From contig CAWDUJ010000007.1 in the NCBI GenBank assembly GCA_963805455.1, positions 1 to 37,895 on the forward strand: DNA of 37,895 nucleotides, in the 5' to 3' direction. Position 1 is the stretch's first letter. Each line of letters starts with the position of its first letter. Source of the DNA: VRUE01 sp963805455 (GTDB taxonomy: Bacteria > Actinomycetota > Thermoleophilia > Solirubrobacterales > 70-9). The notes under the pieces are model-generated. The model was not told the origin of the DNA. It searched no databases and saw only the letters and a program-made list of their open reading frames with translations. The position numbers were made by a program, and so were the translations under genes. This document shows, one piece after another, positions 17,490 through 26,039 of this stretch.

Positions 17490-18270
17490 ATGGCAAGCAG
17501 GTTCGATGGAAGCGGCGTACTCGTCACCGGTGGCGCGGCGGGGATGGGCCGCGCGATCGCGAAGGCGTTCGCCGACGAGGGCGCCAACGTCGTCATCGCC
17601 GACATCAACGAGGAGCGCGTCGGCGGCACCGCCGAGGAGCTCTCCGGCGGCGGCGCCAAGGTCTCGGGCCTCGGGGTCGACGTCACCGATCCCGAGCCAG
17701 GTCGAGGAGATGGTCGAGAAGGCCAACGACGAGCTCGGCGGGATCGACATCCTCGTCAACAACGCCGGCGTGATCACGATGGACAAGGTCGTCGACATCA
17801 CCCCCGAGGACTGGGACTTCGTCATGGACGTCAACGGCAAAGGCGTCTTCCTCTGCATGCGGGCCGTCGTCCCGGGAATGCTCGAGCGGGGCGGGGGCAA
17901 CATCGTCAGCGTCGCCTCCCAGGCCGGCAAGCGCGGCTACCCGCTGTTCGCCCACTACTGCGCCTCGAAGGCGGCGGTGATCCTGCTCAGCAAGGGGCTG
18001 GCGCTGGAAGTCGCGCCGACGATCCGGGTCAACTGCGTCTGCCCGGGCATCGTCAACACCGAGATGATGGATCGCGAGTACGTCTGGGAGGAAGAAATGA
18101 CCGGCGAGAAACAGGACTCGATCCGGGAGCGCTGGATGTCGGGGATCCCGATGGGCCGCTTCCAGGAGCCCGAGCACGTCGCCGGCGTCGTCCAGTTCCT
18201 CGCCTCCGACGCAGCCAGTGAGATGACGGGACAGGCCATCAACATCACCGGAGGCATGGTGATGGAGTAG
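17490..18270 (+). CDS. Short-chain dehydrogenase/reductase (SDR), frameshifted
   Basis: Classical SDR: TGGAAGMG cofactor loop, NNAG structural motif, catalytic Ser in IVSVASQAGK and YCASK (Tyr-x-x-x-Lys), C-terminal INITGGMVM. The frame changes near 17690-17697: removing one G from CCCGAGCCAGG restores VTDPSQVEEMVEKA and a normal enzyme of about 259 residues. The break is beside a CCAGG. GGGAG precedes ATG 17490. It oxidises or reduces a hydroxyl/keto group with NAD(P). The stop codon (TAG) shares its G with the next GTG start. Confidence 0.87.
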
Positions 18271-19582
18271 TGGCCGGCGTCTCGTCCACCGACCGCTACA
18301 TATGGCCCCTCGTCTCGAAGGAGCGGATCTCCTCGGAGGGGCCCGTGGTGCTGTCGGAGGGCGAGGGGACGAGGGTCACCGATACGGCCGGTAAGTCCTA
18401 CCTCGAGCTCAGCAGCGGCATCACCCGGGCCTCCTCGCTCGGCTACGGCAACGCCGAGATCGCCGACGCCGTCCACGCCCAGCTGCGAAAGCTCCACTAC
18501 GCCGGCACCGCCGAATACCAGGCCGACGTCGTCTTCGAGCTCGCCGAGAAGCTGGCCGAGCTGACCCCCGGCGACCTCGGGCCCTGTTACTTCACCGAAA
18601 GCGGGACGGCGTCGAACGAGGCGGCGTTCAAGCTGGCGCGCTTCTACCAGCAGGCGACCGGCAAGCCCCGCGCCTACAAGGTGATCTCGCGCTGGAACGC
18701 CTACCACGGCGCGATCGGGACCCCGATGGCGGTCAGCGACTGGCTCGGGGTGCGGCTGCCCGGGGAGCCGAACACCCCCGGCGTCTCCTTCGTCCCGGGC
18801 CCGACCTGTTACCGCTCGCCGTCGGGGGTGGGGGAGCCGCCGCTGACCACCCACTACCTCGACGCGCTCGAGCAGCAGATCATCCACGAGGGCCCGGAGC
18901 TGGTCTCGGCGGTGATCGCCGAGCCGGTGATGCAGGCCAACGGCGTCCAGGTCCCGCCCGCCGACTACTTCCCGGGCGTGCGCGAGATCTGCGACCGCCA
19001 CGGGGTGATCTTCATCGCCGACGAGGTGATCACCGGGTTCGGCCGCACCGGCAAATGGTTCGCGATCGAACACTGGGGCGTGCAGCCGGACATGATCACG
19101 ATGGCCAAGGCCCTGACCGCCGGCTACATGCCGGCCGGGGCGGCGATCGTCAACAGGAGATCTGGGACGCGCTCGCGGTCTTCCCCGACGTCCACACCTT
19201 CGGCGGCCACGCGGCGGCGGCCGTCGCCGCCCTGACCGCGATCGGGATCTACGAGCGCGAGGGCCTGATCGAGCGGGCACGCGAGGTCGGCGAGCAGATG
19301 CTGGCGCTGATGCGGCCGCTCGAAGAGCACGATGTCGTCGGCGAGGTCCGCGGCCTCGGGATGTGGGCGGCGGTCGACTTCACCAGCGACCCCGAGACCC
19401 GCGCCCCGCTGGACGTCGACGAGGTCCACCGGATCGTCGTCCGCGCCCGCGAGCTCGGCCTGATCGTCACCCAGAACGGCGGCGCGATCGAGATCGCTCC
19501 GCGGCTCGACGTCGCGGTCGAGGAGATCGAAGGGGGCGTCAACCTGCTGGCGACGGCGATCAGGGAAGGGGGCTCGGGATGA
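18270..19582 (+). CDS. Class III PLP-dependent aminotransferase, frameshifted
   Basis: Fold-type I class III enzyme: ESGTASNEAAFKLARFY binds the PLP phosphate, ADEVITGFGRTG holds the Asp that contacts the PLP nitrogen, and TMAKALTAGYMP contains the Schiff-base Lys. A missing C near 19150-19155 (AACAGGAG for AACCAGGAG) shifts the frame; restored reading is AIVNQEIWDALAVF and a length of about 437 residues. The break is at a would-be CCAGG. Members transaminate omega-amino acids, diamines or amino sugars. GTG 18270 overlaps the SDR stop, and its stop overlaps the P450 start (ATGA). Presence of an aminotransferase supports an amine-bearing substrate. Confidence 0.87.
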
Positions 19583-20801
19583 GCGTCGGGACGAAGAGCC
19601 AGGAGTTCATCTACGACCCGTTCGCGCCGGAGATCTTCGAGGACCCCTACCCGAAGTACAAGGTGCTGCGCGACGAGCACCCCCTCTACTACAACGCCGA
19701 GCGCGACTTCTGGACGCTCTCGCGCTTCGAGGACTGCCAGGAGGGGGCCCGCAACTGGGAGGGCCTCTCGAGCGGCAGCGGGGTCGAGCTCGACGCCACC
19801 CAGACCTTCTACCCGGAAACCTTCGGCCCCGGCAACATCGTCATCACCGACCCGCCCGACCACCGCCGGATCCGGCGCGCGGTCCAGCAGCACTTCACCC
19901 CGCAGGCGGTGCAGGGCCTCGAGCCGATGATCAGGGCGATCGTCAACCGCCTCCTCGACCGCTTCGAGGAGGGCGCCGAGGCCGACCTGGCGGCCGACTT
20001 CGCCTGGCGGATCCCGGTCGCCACCGTCAGCCAGATGCTCGGCTTCCCCGAGCAGGAGCAGGACCCGCTCGCCGACCTCCTCTTCGACTTCGAGACCCGC
20101 GAGCCCGACGAGGATGACCGCAGCGACTACTTCGAGGTCCCGGCCGCGGCGCGGGAGGCGGGGGAGAGGCTCGCCGCCTTCATCAACGAGGAGATCGCGG
20201 CCCGCCGCGCCGCCCCGGGCGACGATCTGCTCTCGGCCCTGGTCCGGGCCGAAGACGAGGGCGTCCTCGAGCCCGAAGAGGCCCGCGGGATGACCTTCAT
20301 CCTCGTCATGGCGGGCGTCGACACCACCGCCTGCCTCGTCTCCAACGGGCTGCACCGGCTCTGCGATCGGCCCGACGATCGCCACCGGATCGCCGAGGAC
20401 CGCGAGTTCGCGACCCGCGCGACCGAGGAGCTCGTGCGCTGGGAGGCGCCGGTCCAGGGCGAGGCCCGGATCGCCCTCGAGGACGTCGACATCGCCGGCG
20501 GGACGATTCCCACCGGCTCCCGGGTCTGGCTCTGCTTCGGCGCCGCCAACCACGACGAGCGCCGCTTCGAGAACCCCGATCAGCTCGACTTCGAACGGGA
20601 GCCGAAGCGCCACCTCGGCTTCGGCGAGGGGATCCACCACTGCATCGGCGCCCCCCTCGCCCGCCTCGAGGGCCGGATCGCGTTCGAAGAGCTCTTCCGC
20701 CGATTTCGACTCCTATCGAGATCGGCCCCGACGCCAAACGTCACCACCAACACACGACCCGAGGCTGGACCCGGCTGCCTGCAGAGCTGGAGAAGGGCTG
20801 A
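19579..20801 (+). CDS. Cytochrome P450 (2), frameshifted near the C-terminus
   Basis: Intact P450 core: I-helix VMAGVDTTACLVSNGL, ExxR in TEELVRWEAPVQGEAR, heme loop FGEGIHHCIGAPLARLEGR. After LFRRF (about 20700-20720) the frame changes; the next-but-one frame gives the usual P450 ending EIGPDAKRHHQ, RGWTRLPAELEKG and a TGA at 20799-20801. Without this correction the frame runs on with no stop into SBP3. It shares only family-level similarity with the P450 at 7786-8982. ATGA overlap with the aminotransferase. Confidence 0.86.
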
Positions 20802-20841
20802 CCCCGACGGCGGGGTCCCTCACGAACCAGAGAGGAACACC

Positions 20842-22050
20842 ATGCGACGAAACATCAAGTGGATCAGCATTCCGATCGCGGTGCTCGCAGCGGGCATCCT
20901 GTTCTCGGCGTGCGGCGGCGGCAGCGACTCGACCTCCGGAGGCTCGGAAACGAGCGGCGAAGCGGTGTCGGGAGCGGGTCAGACTCTGACCATGCTTACC
21001 TGGGAAACGTACCATGAACAGGAATGGCTGGATGAAGTCGAAGAAAAGCTGGATATACACATAAATGCGGTCAACACCGGGTCGATCACCGAGGCGCTGG
21101 CGAAGGTGAGAGCCAATCCATCGCAGTTCGACATCGTTCTGACCACCGCGGGCACTCTCGACAAATATGTGGAAAGTGATCTCCTCGAACCCATTGATGT
21201 CAGTCGTGTACCGAATCTGAAGAACAACCAGCTCGAACTGCCGTGGGAAGAAGGGGTCACGGTCGACGGAGATCTCTACGGGTTGATGTACACCTGGGGA
21301 ACGATTCCCCTGGCTTATTTGCCCGAAGCGACCGAAGGGTTGAACCTGAAGAAGTATGAGAACGCCAAGGGAGAAATCACGAACTGGAACGTCCTCTGGG
21401 ATCCGGCGCTGAAGGGGAGGGTGACGATCCTCGAAGACGCCCTCTCGGTGATGCCGACCGTGAGCCTGGCGCTGGGCTTCGAAAATCCATGGGACATGGA
21501 CGAAAAGGAAACCGAAGAATTCGAAACGAAGCTGTTCGAACTTCGGCCTCAGGTCAGGGTGCTCGCGAATGGCGACAACGCTCAGGAGGCCGCGTTCGCC
21601 AGCGGCGAAGCATGGGCGGGCCTCGTCGGCGGCCCCTATGCCGCAGGACACCTCAAGAAGGAGGGCACGAACCTCGTGGTCAACAACGAAGCCGAACCCG
21701 GCACCGCGGTCTGGGTCGACAACTACTCGATCACGAAAGAGGGCGGCGCCAGCAGCCCGGAGAAGCTGGCGGCTGCCTACGAATTCATCAACTACACCCT
21801 GACGGTCCCGTGGCAGGCGCGCATGGTCGCCGAAACGGGCCAGTCCGGAATGATCGACCTCAAGCAGGCCACCTCCAAGGAAGCGAAAGCCCAGGACCTC
21901 ACCCAGGCGGAGATCGACGAAACCCTGATCCCCGACACGGAAAACGGCCCCGCCTTCTACGAAAAGCTGCACCTGTTGCAGGAATACAAGGACCTGGAAG
22001 CCATGCTGGAAATCTGGAACGAATTCACCTCAGGCGTGGGCGGCGCCTGA
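20842..22050 (+). CDS. Extracellular solute-binding lipoprotein 3 (PotD-like)
   Basis: A 402-residue lipoprotein: MRRNIKWISIP start, hydrophobic helix, lipobox LFSAC (Cys 24), Gly/Ser linker, then LTMLTWETYHEQEWLDE and WNVLWDPALKGRVTILEDA. Same length and architecture as SBP1 but more diverged, notably in the region aligned with the FDDPTS segment, so ligand preference probably differs. The ribosome-binding region AGAGGAACACCATG matches that of SBP1 (AAAGGAACACCATG), so the leader was duplicated with the gene. Glu is mainly GAA. It is the last gene of the cluster and converges with the beta-propeller gene six bases away; no terminator hairpin is obvious. Confidence 0.9.
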   Translation: MRRNIKWISIPIAVLAAGILFSACGGGSDSTSGGSETSGEAVSGAGQTLTMLTWETYHEQEWLDEVEEKLDIHINAVNTGSITEALAKVRANPSQFDIVLTTAGTLDKYVESDLLEPIDVSRVPNLKNNQLELPWEEGVTVDGDLYGLMYTWGTIPLAYLPEATEGLNLKKYENAKGEITNWNVLWDPALKGRVTILEDALSVMPTVSLALGFENPWDMDEKETEEFETKLFELRPQVRVLANGDNAQEAAFASGEAWAGLVGGPYAAGHLKKEGTNLVVNNEAEPGTAVWVDNYSITKEGGASSPEKLAAAYEFINYTLTVPWQARMVAETGQSGMIDLKQATSKEAKAQDLTQAEIDETLIPDTENGPAFYEKLHLLQEYKDLEAMLEIWNEFTSGVGGA

Positions 22051-22056
22051 TACGGG

Positions 22057-23820
22057 TCAGGACTTCGGAACGACCGTCAGCTGCTTGCGCGCGGTGCCTT
22101 TGTTTCCGGCACCGTCGCGCACAGCGGCGGTCGCGAGGGCCTTGCGGGCGGCAGCGTTGTCCTTCAGCAGGTCGAGCGCTTTCCCGCTCACCTTCAGCTT
22201 CACCTTCGCCGTCGCTCCGGCGCCGATCTTGAACTTGGCCGAGGCCAGCTTCACGACCTTGCTCTTCGAGGAGTGGGCGGTGGTGAGGTCGAACCGCTTC
22301 TTGGTCTTGAGGACGAGATTGCCCGAGCACGGGGGCGACTGCTCGGTGGCCGGGCAGCGCAGCTGGAGGCGCCCAATGCCCTTCTTGTCGAGCTTCAGCT
22401 TCTTCCCGCCGAGCACTTCGACCTTCACGACCGTGTCGGGGGTCGGGGTCGCCGGGGCGGGGGCCGCGGGAGGCTGCTCGATCCGGAACTCCGCCAGCGC
22501 CCCCAGGTCGCCGGTCCCGGTGCCCTCGTAGCCGAGGACGTAGAGGCCGGTGCCGTCGGCCGTCGCGTCCGCTGAGCTCGGCCACATGAAGCCGGATCCC
22601 GATACGCACCCGGGCGCGCTGCCGAAGGTCACACACGCCAGGTCGGCGAGTTGGCCCGTCGCCTTGTCGACGCGGAAGGCGCGGAGGAAGCCCTCGCCCG
22701 AGCCTCCGCCCGCCACATAGAGGGTGGAGCCGTCGGGAGACGTCGCAATCCCGGTGCCGCCGCCGAACGCGGGCTCCACCGGGCAGGAAGCGGCCGAGGA
22801 CGCGGATCTCATGCATTCGACCACGGAGAGGGTCCCGCTCGCCGGGTTGCGGTCGAGGACGGTGAACGAGTTGGCGCCGCCGGCGTAGAGGAACTCGCCG
22901 TCGGGCGAGATCACAAGTTGATCGGCGATCGGCAGTCGCACCTCTTTCGAGCAGAACGGGCCGCTGGCGCTCCGCAGCATGCACTCCGCTTCGCTGACCA
23001 GTTTTCCGGTGGCGGGATCGCGGTTGTAGCCGACCAGGCCGCCGAAGCTGCCGAAGTAGACGTTGCGGCCGTCGGGGGAGACGACGACGGACGAGGGCCC
23101 GCGGAGGACCGGTTCGTCTTTCGACTGATCGCTGCAGGCTCCGCTCGCCGCTTTGATCGCGGCGATGCATTCGAGCTGTTTGAAGTTGCCCGGCGACCCG
23201 CCCACCGTCAGCACGGCGATCGAGCCGTCCGGTGTCGACCCTCCGTCCGGGCCGTCCGGCCCCCCGTATTCCGCCGCGACGTAGACCCCGGGACCGGAAG
23301 GAGGAAGGGCGATCTCATCGGCTCCCCCGATGCCTTCGGCGTTCGCGCAGTAGAGGCTGCCGCCCTCTTCCGCGCATCCGATGGCCGTGAGCGCACCGCT
23401 CGAGGGGTCGCGGGAGAAGGATTCGATCATCCCGTCGCCGGACGTCGATCCGCCAGCGCCCACCAGCAGGGTGCCGCTCGACGCCACGAAGACGTCGGAC
23501 AGATCACCGCCGCCGAAATTGACAAAGTCGGCCCCCGTAAGCGCATTCGTGCTGGGATCGCGCCGGAAGCGCCCGATCGTGCCCGACTGGTTCGCCATGT
23601 AAACGTCGGCGCCGTCCGGGGCCACATCGATGTTCAACGGCGTATTGAACGTTTTGAACGGAGAACAGCCGCCGATCGCGAGGTTCGCGAGGCAGGCATT
23701 CGGGGCTGAGAGCTGGATCGGGGTGCCGGGCTCAGCGGCATCGGCGTCGCCACCACCCATGCCAGCGAGCATGGCTACGGCTAGTCCGCCGGATCCGAGT
23801 GCTCCCTTAATAGACGTCAT
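22057..23820 (-). CDS. Exported beta-propeller protein (lactonase-like repeats)
   Basis: A 587-residue protein with a short hydrophobic N-terminal signal (about residues 8-28) and repeated blades of the type VISPDGEFLYAGG, VVSPDGRNVYFGS, ATSPDGSTLYVAG and VAPDGADVYMAN, as in 7-bladed lactonase/YVTN propellers. Paired Cys residues (CAEEGGSLYC, CMRSASSAASC) suggest disulfides. A Pro/Ala linker leads to a Lys-rich beta domain (KVVKLASAKFKIGAG) common in Thermoleophilia exported proteins. ATG 23820 is preferred because AGGGAGG lies just upstream. Unrelated in strand to the catabolic cluster; ligand unknown. Confidence 0.82.
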   Translation of the reverse strand: MTSIKGALGSGGLAVAMLAGMGGGDADAAEPGTPIQLSAPNACLANLAIGGCSPFKTFNTPLNIDVAPDGADVYMANQSGTIGRFRRDPSTNALTGADFVNFGGGDLSDVFVASSGTLLVGAGGSTSGDGMIESFSRDPSSGALTAIGCAEEGGSLYCANAEGIGGADEIALPPSGPGVYVAAEYGGPDGPDGGSTPDGSIAVLTVGGSPGNFKQLECIAAIKAASGACSDQSKDEPVLRGPSSVVVSPDGRNVYFGSFGGLVGYNRDPATGKLVSEAECMLRSASGPFCSKEVRLPIADQLVISPDGEFLYAGGANSFTVLDRNPASGTLSVVECMRSASSAASCPVEPAFGGGTGIATSPDGSTLYVAGGGSGEGFLRAFRVDKATGQLADLACVTFGSAPGCVSGSGFMWPSSADATADGTGLYVLGYEGTGTGDLGALAEFRIEQPPAAPAPATPTPDTVVKVEVLGGKKLKLDKKGIGRLQLRCPATEQSPPCSGNLVLKTKKRFDLTTAHSSKSKVVKLASAKFKIGAGATAKVKLKVSGKALDLLKDNAAARKALATAAVRDGAGNKGTARKQLTVVPKS

Positions 23821-23982
23821 GGCCTCCCTGATCATGAGCGCGAGTATCCCTTCTTGGGGGATTGTCGGCAAGCCATCTCGACGAAGTCCTGAGTTGCGGG
23901 GACTCGCTTGGGGTGGGAGTAGCCGGGCCTCTAGGGAATGGTGACGGCTAGCAGTCCGTCGGTCAAAGAGGCGTCTTGATCC

Positions 23983-24177
23983 CACAACGTCCGCCACACC
24001 TTCGGCAGCACCGTGATCCGCCACGCCGACTCCCGCGAGGTCATGGAGTGGATGGGCCACGCCGACCTGACGACGACGCATCGCTATCTCGCCTTCGTCG
24101 ATCGCGAGGACGCCGCAAAGCGGGTCTCCGAAGCTTTCCGCCTCGAGGAACCGTTGACCTCGGTGCCTCAGCCCTAA
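23983..24177 (+). pseudogene. Tyrosine recombinase (integrase), C-terminal fragment
   Basis: About 64 codons encoding NVRHTFGSTVIRHAD, then VMEWMGHADLTTTHRYLAF. These are the C-terminal catalytic boxes of phage-type integrases: Arg-x-x-His, the Gly-His pair and the nucleophilic Tyr. An in-frame TGA stands just upstream of the fragment and no catalytic core precedes it, so only the last fifth of the gene survives. GC content is chromosome-like, suggesting an old remnant. It marks the left edge of the island. Confidence 0.8.
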
Positions 24178-24376
24178 CGCCGGCGCCCGAAAGTATTCGC
24201 CGCAATCCATTCCTCGAGCCCCGGGCGGGTGACCCGCAGCCCGCGCTCACCGATCCGGACGTGGGGGAGACCCTGGATCGGACGAGCTCGTAGAGCGTGC
24301 TGCGCGGCACGTGTAGCAGCCGCGCCGCCTCGTTCGCGTCGAGCAGCGGCTGGTCTAGTAGGTCCGCTGTGGCCAT
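24174..24376 (-). pseudogene. Excisionase-type helix-turn-helix protein, frameshifted
   Basis: The first half (LLDANEAARLLHVPRSTLYELV) is the MerR/excisionase HTH; the second half (GLPHVRIGERGLRVTRPGLE, then EWIAAN) continues in a different frame. The break lies at 24272-24280, at a CCTGG. Joined, the two halves make a protein of about 67 residues, the usual size. It converges with the recombinase fragment, overlapping by four bases. It may be a sequencing indel rather than true decay. Such proteins direct excision or bind att DNA. Confidence 0.7.
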
Positions 24377-24419
24377 CTGCCGACAAGACGAGCGAATGGA
24401 CCTGATCGACCCTCTAAGG

Positions 24420-24467
24420 GCGGCGGCTGGCCCACCTCAGTCTGCAAGTAGGTGGGGCGGCCGCCGC
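24420..24467. terminator. Bipartite GC-rich hairpin
   Basis: GCGGCGGC (24420-24427) pairs with GCCGCCGC (24460-24467), and inside it CCCACCT (24431-24437) pairs with AGGTGGG (24450-24456), leaving a 12-base loop. TTT follows on the + strand. It lies upstream of the minus-strand HTH gene, so it could be a terminator for rightward transcription or part of a recombination or operator site. Confidence 0.5.
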
Positions 24468-25048
24468 TTTGGGCTACGGACGGGCTGCGGTGGGAAGGAA
24501 AGAGGGTGGCGGGTGACTTCACGCTGCATTTCCGGCGGGGGAGTTCAGGAAGTCTCGGAGGATGGCCAGGAGATTCAGGGACAGGCGGGAGCGCTATTGG
24601 CCGAGAAGGGAAGGTCGTGAAGGTGGCATCGGAAGATTGGTGATAGAGGGTCTACAAGGAATGAACGATGGGCTGGATTCCTCTGCATCTGCGAGGACCT
24701 CCATGCGGTTGAAGCCAGCCAGTCTGCTGGGATTCGGCCACAGTGCTGCAGACGTTCCTGTGATCTTCAGCAGCGGTGGGTCTGTTCGGGCAGGCTCCTG
24801 TCCGCCTCGACGCTCTCCACGTTGCATAGTCTTTCCAAATCCGGCCCAGTTCGCGATGCCTTTCGAATCATGTCCGGATCCGCAAAGTGGGGGTTTGTGG
24901 TCAAGCGGGCGACAGTTGCACTGCGTTCCCGACCCCCAGAGACCCGGCGGACATCGGGCTTGGACGACAGCTAGCTGATTGTGGTAGACATCGCCAGCCC
25001 CTATTCCCTCAGAACGGGAGGTCAACGCCTTGTCGGATAGTCGAGCAA
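24468..25048. other. Gene-poor stretch
   Basis: No convincing gene. Open frames on both strands here have no recognisable domain, no conserved start context and mixed composition. GGGAGGT at 25017-25023 looks like a ribosome-binding site but leads to a TTG (25030) that opens only a 10-codon frame. The stretch probably holds the promoter of the nuclease-RAMA gene and debris from past insertions. Confidence 0.5.
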
Positions 25049-25954
25049 TTGCCCCTCTTTGAGATCGCAGCCGATGATTCACTTGTTCCATTCCGGCAGC
25101 TCGCCGGGGGCGCGGAGCTGTATGAGAGTGAGATAGAGCAACTCCTTTGGGACAATCTCGATGATTTCACCGGTGAGCCGCTCTTTCGAGTCGCCAGACA
25201 GCCAACCCTAGAAGCTGGGCATCGCCCTGACGTTGTTGCGCTTGATCCAACTGGTCACGTGATCGTGGTCGAGATCAAGCGGGATGTAGATCGGTTGCAG
25301 CTTGCACAGTGCCTTGAGTACGCAGGGTGGGCGCGCACGACGAATCTTGACGAGCTCGCCGGTATGTATTATCTCGGGGCCAATCGCTTTTTCACTGACT
25401 GGCAAGATTTCACCGACTCGGCTACGCCAGTCGTGGTTAGCTCTCCTCCACGTTTGCTCCTCGCCGCTCGTGACTTTCATGGGCGAACCGGCGCAGCGTT
25501 TGACTTCTTAGCGGAGAATGGACTGCCAATCGGTTTAGTGGCTGTGCGGATGTATGTTGATCAGCAAGGCCGCCGCTTCGTTGACGTGGAACTAGAAGAG
25601 GACGAACTTGGGGACGATGACGCTCTTCCGACACAACGTCCCAGAAACTCGCACACACTACTCAGCGGTCGCCGAGTGCGAGTCACGGATCTGATGGACG
25701 CGGACTTGCTCGCTCCGGGTCAGGAGCTTGTATGGGACAGGCCTCGACTCGGTCAGACCTATCGGGCACAGGTTACGGATAACGGAGCAATCGAACTTGA
25801 GGATGGGCGAGTTTACTCATCTGTGTCGAAGGCTGCGTGCGAAGCTGCGGATATTGCCGCCTACGACGGCTGGTATGCGTGGGGTGCGGATGGGGTGAGC
25901 TTGCATGATCTACGTAAACAGCTCATAGACGCGTCGGTCAGCCACGACGCGTAG
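25049..25954 (+). CDS. PD-(D/E)xK nuclease fused to a RAMA domain
   Basis: A 301-residue protein. The N-terminal nuclease has YESEIEQLLWDN (Glu), RPDVVAL (Asp61) and IVVEIKRD (Glu75, Lys77), a full PD-(D/E)xK set, then the LEYAGWA helix. The C-terminal ~80 residues (from about 209: VTDLMDADLLAPGQEL, ending DGWYAWGADG and LHDLRKQL) match the RAMA (restriction enzyme, adenine methylase associated) domain, thought to sense DNA state. TTG 25049 gives the family-like start MPLFEI. An alternative is a one-base indel linking it to TTG 25030, which has a better ribosome-binding site. Likely a single-gene, modification-dependent nuclease; specificity unknown. Confidence 0.8.
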   Translation: MPLFEIAADDSLVPFRQLAGGAELYESEIEQLLWDNLDDFTGEPLFRVARQPTLEAGHRPDVVALDPTGHVIVVEIKRDVDRLQLAQCLEYAGWARTTNLDELAGMYYLGANRFFTDWQDFTDSATPVVVSSPPRLLLAARDFHGRTGAAFDFLAENGLPIGLVAVRMYVDQQGRRFVDVELEEDELGDDDALPTQRPRNSHTLLSGRRVRVTDLMDADLLAPGQELVWDRPRLGQTYRAQVTDNGAIELEDGRVYSSVSKAACEAADIAAYDGWYAWGADGVSLHDLRKQLIDASVSHDA

Positions 25955-26039
25955 ATGACGTGTTCTCACATTCCATGCTGAATGCCTAGATGTGTTCAAG
26001 TAGCTTCAGATCACTGGAAGCCTTGTGCCGAAGCATGGG

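Noticed and set aside
19363..22050. A natural P450-lipoprotein fusion
   Set aside because: The expected P450 C-terminus and stop exist in another frame, and SBP3 has its own ribosome-binding site, ATG and lipoprotein signal.
24594..25091. 165-codon open frame on the minus strand
   Set aside because: No recognisable domain, overlaps the start of the nuclease-RAMA gene, and composition is not gene-like.
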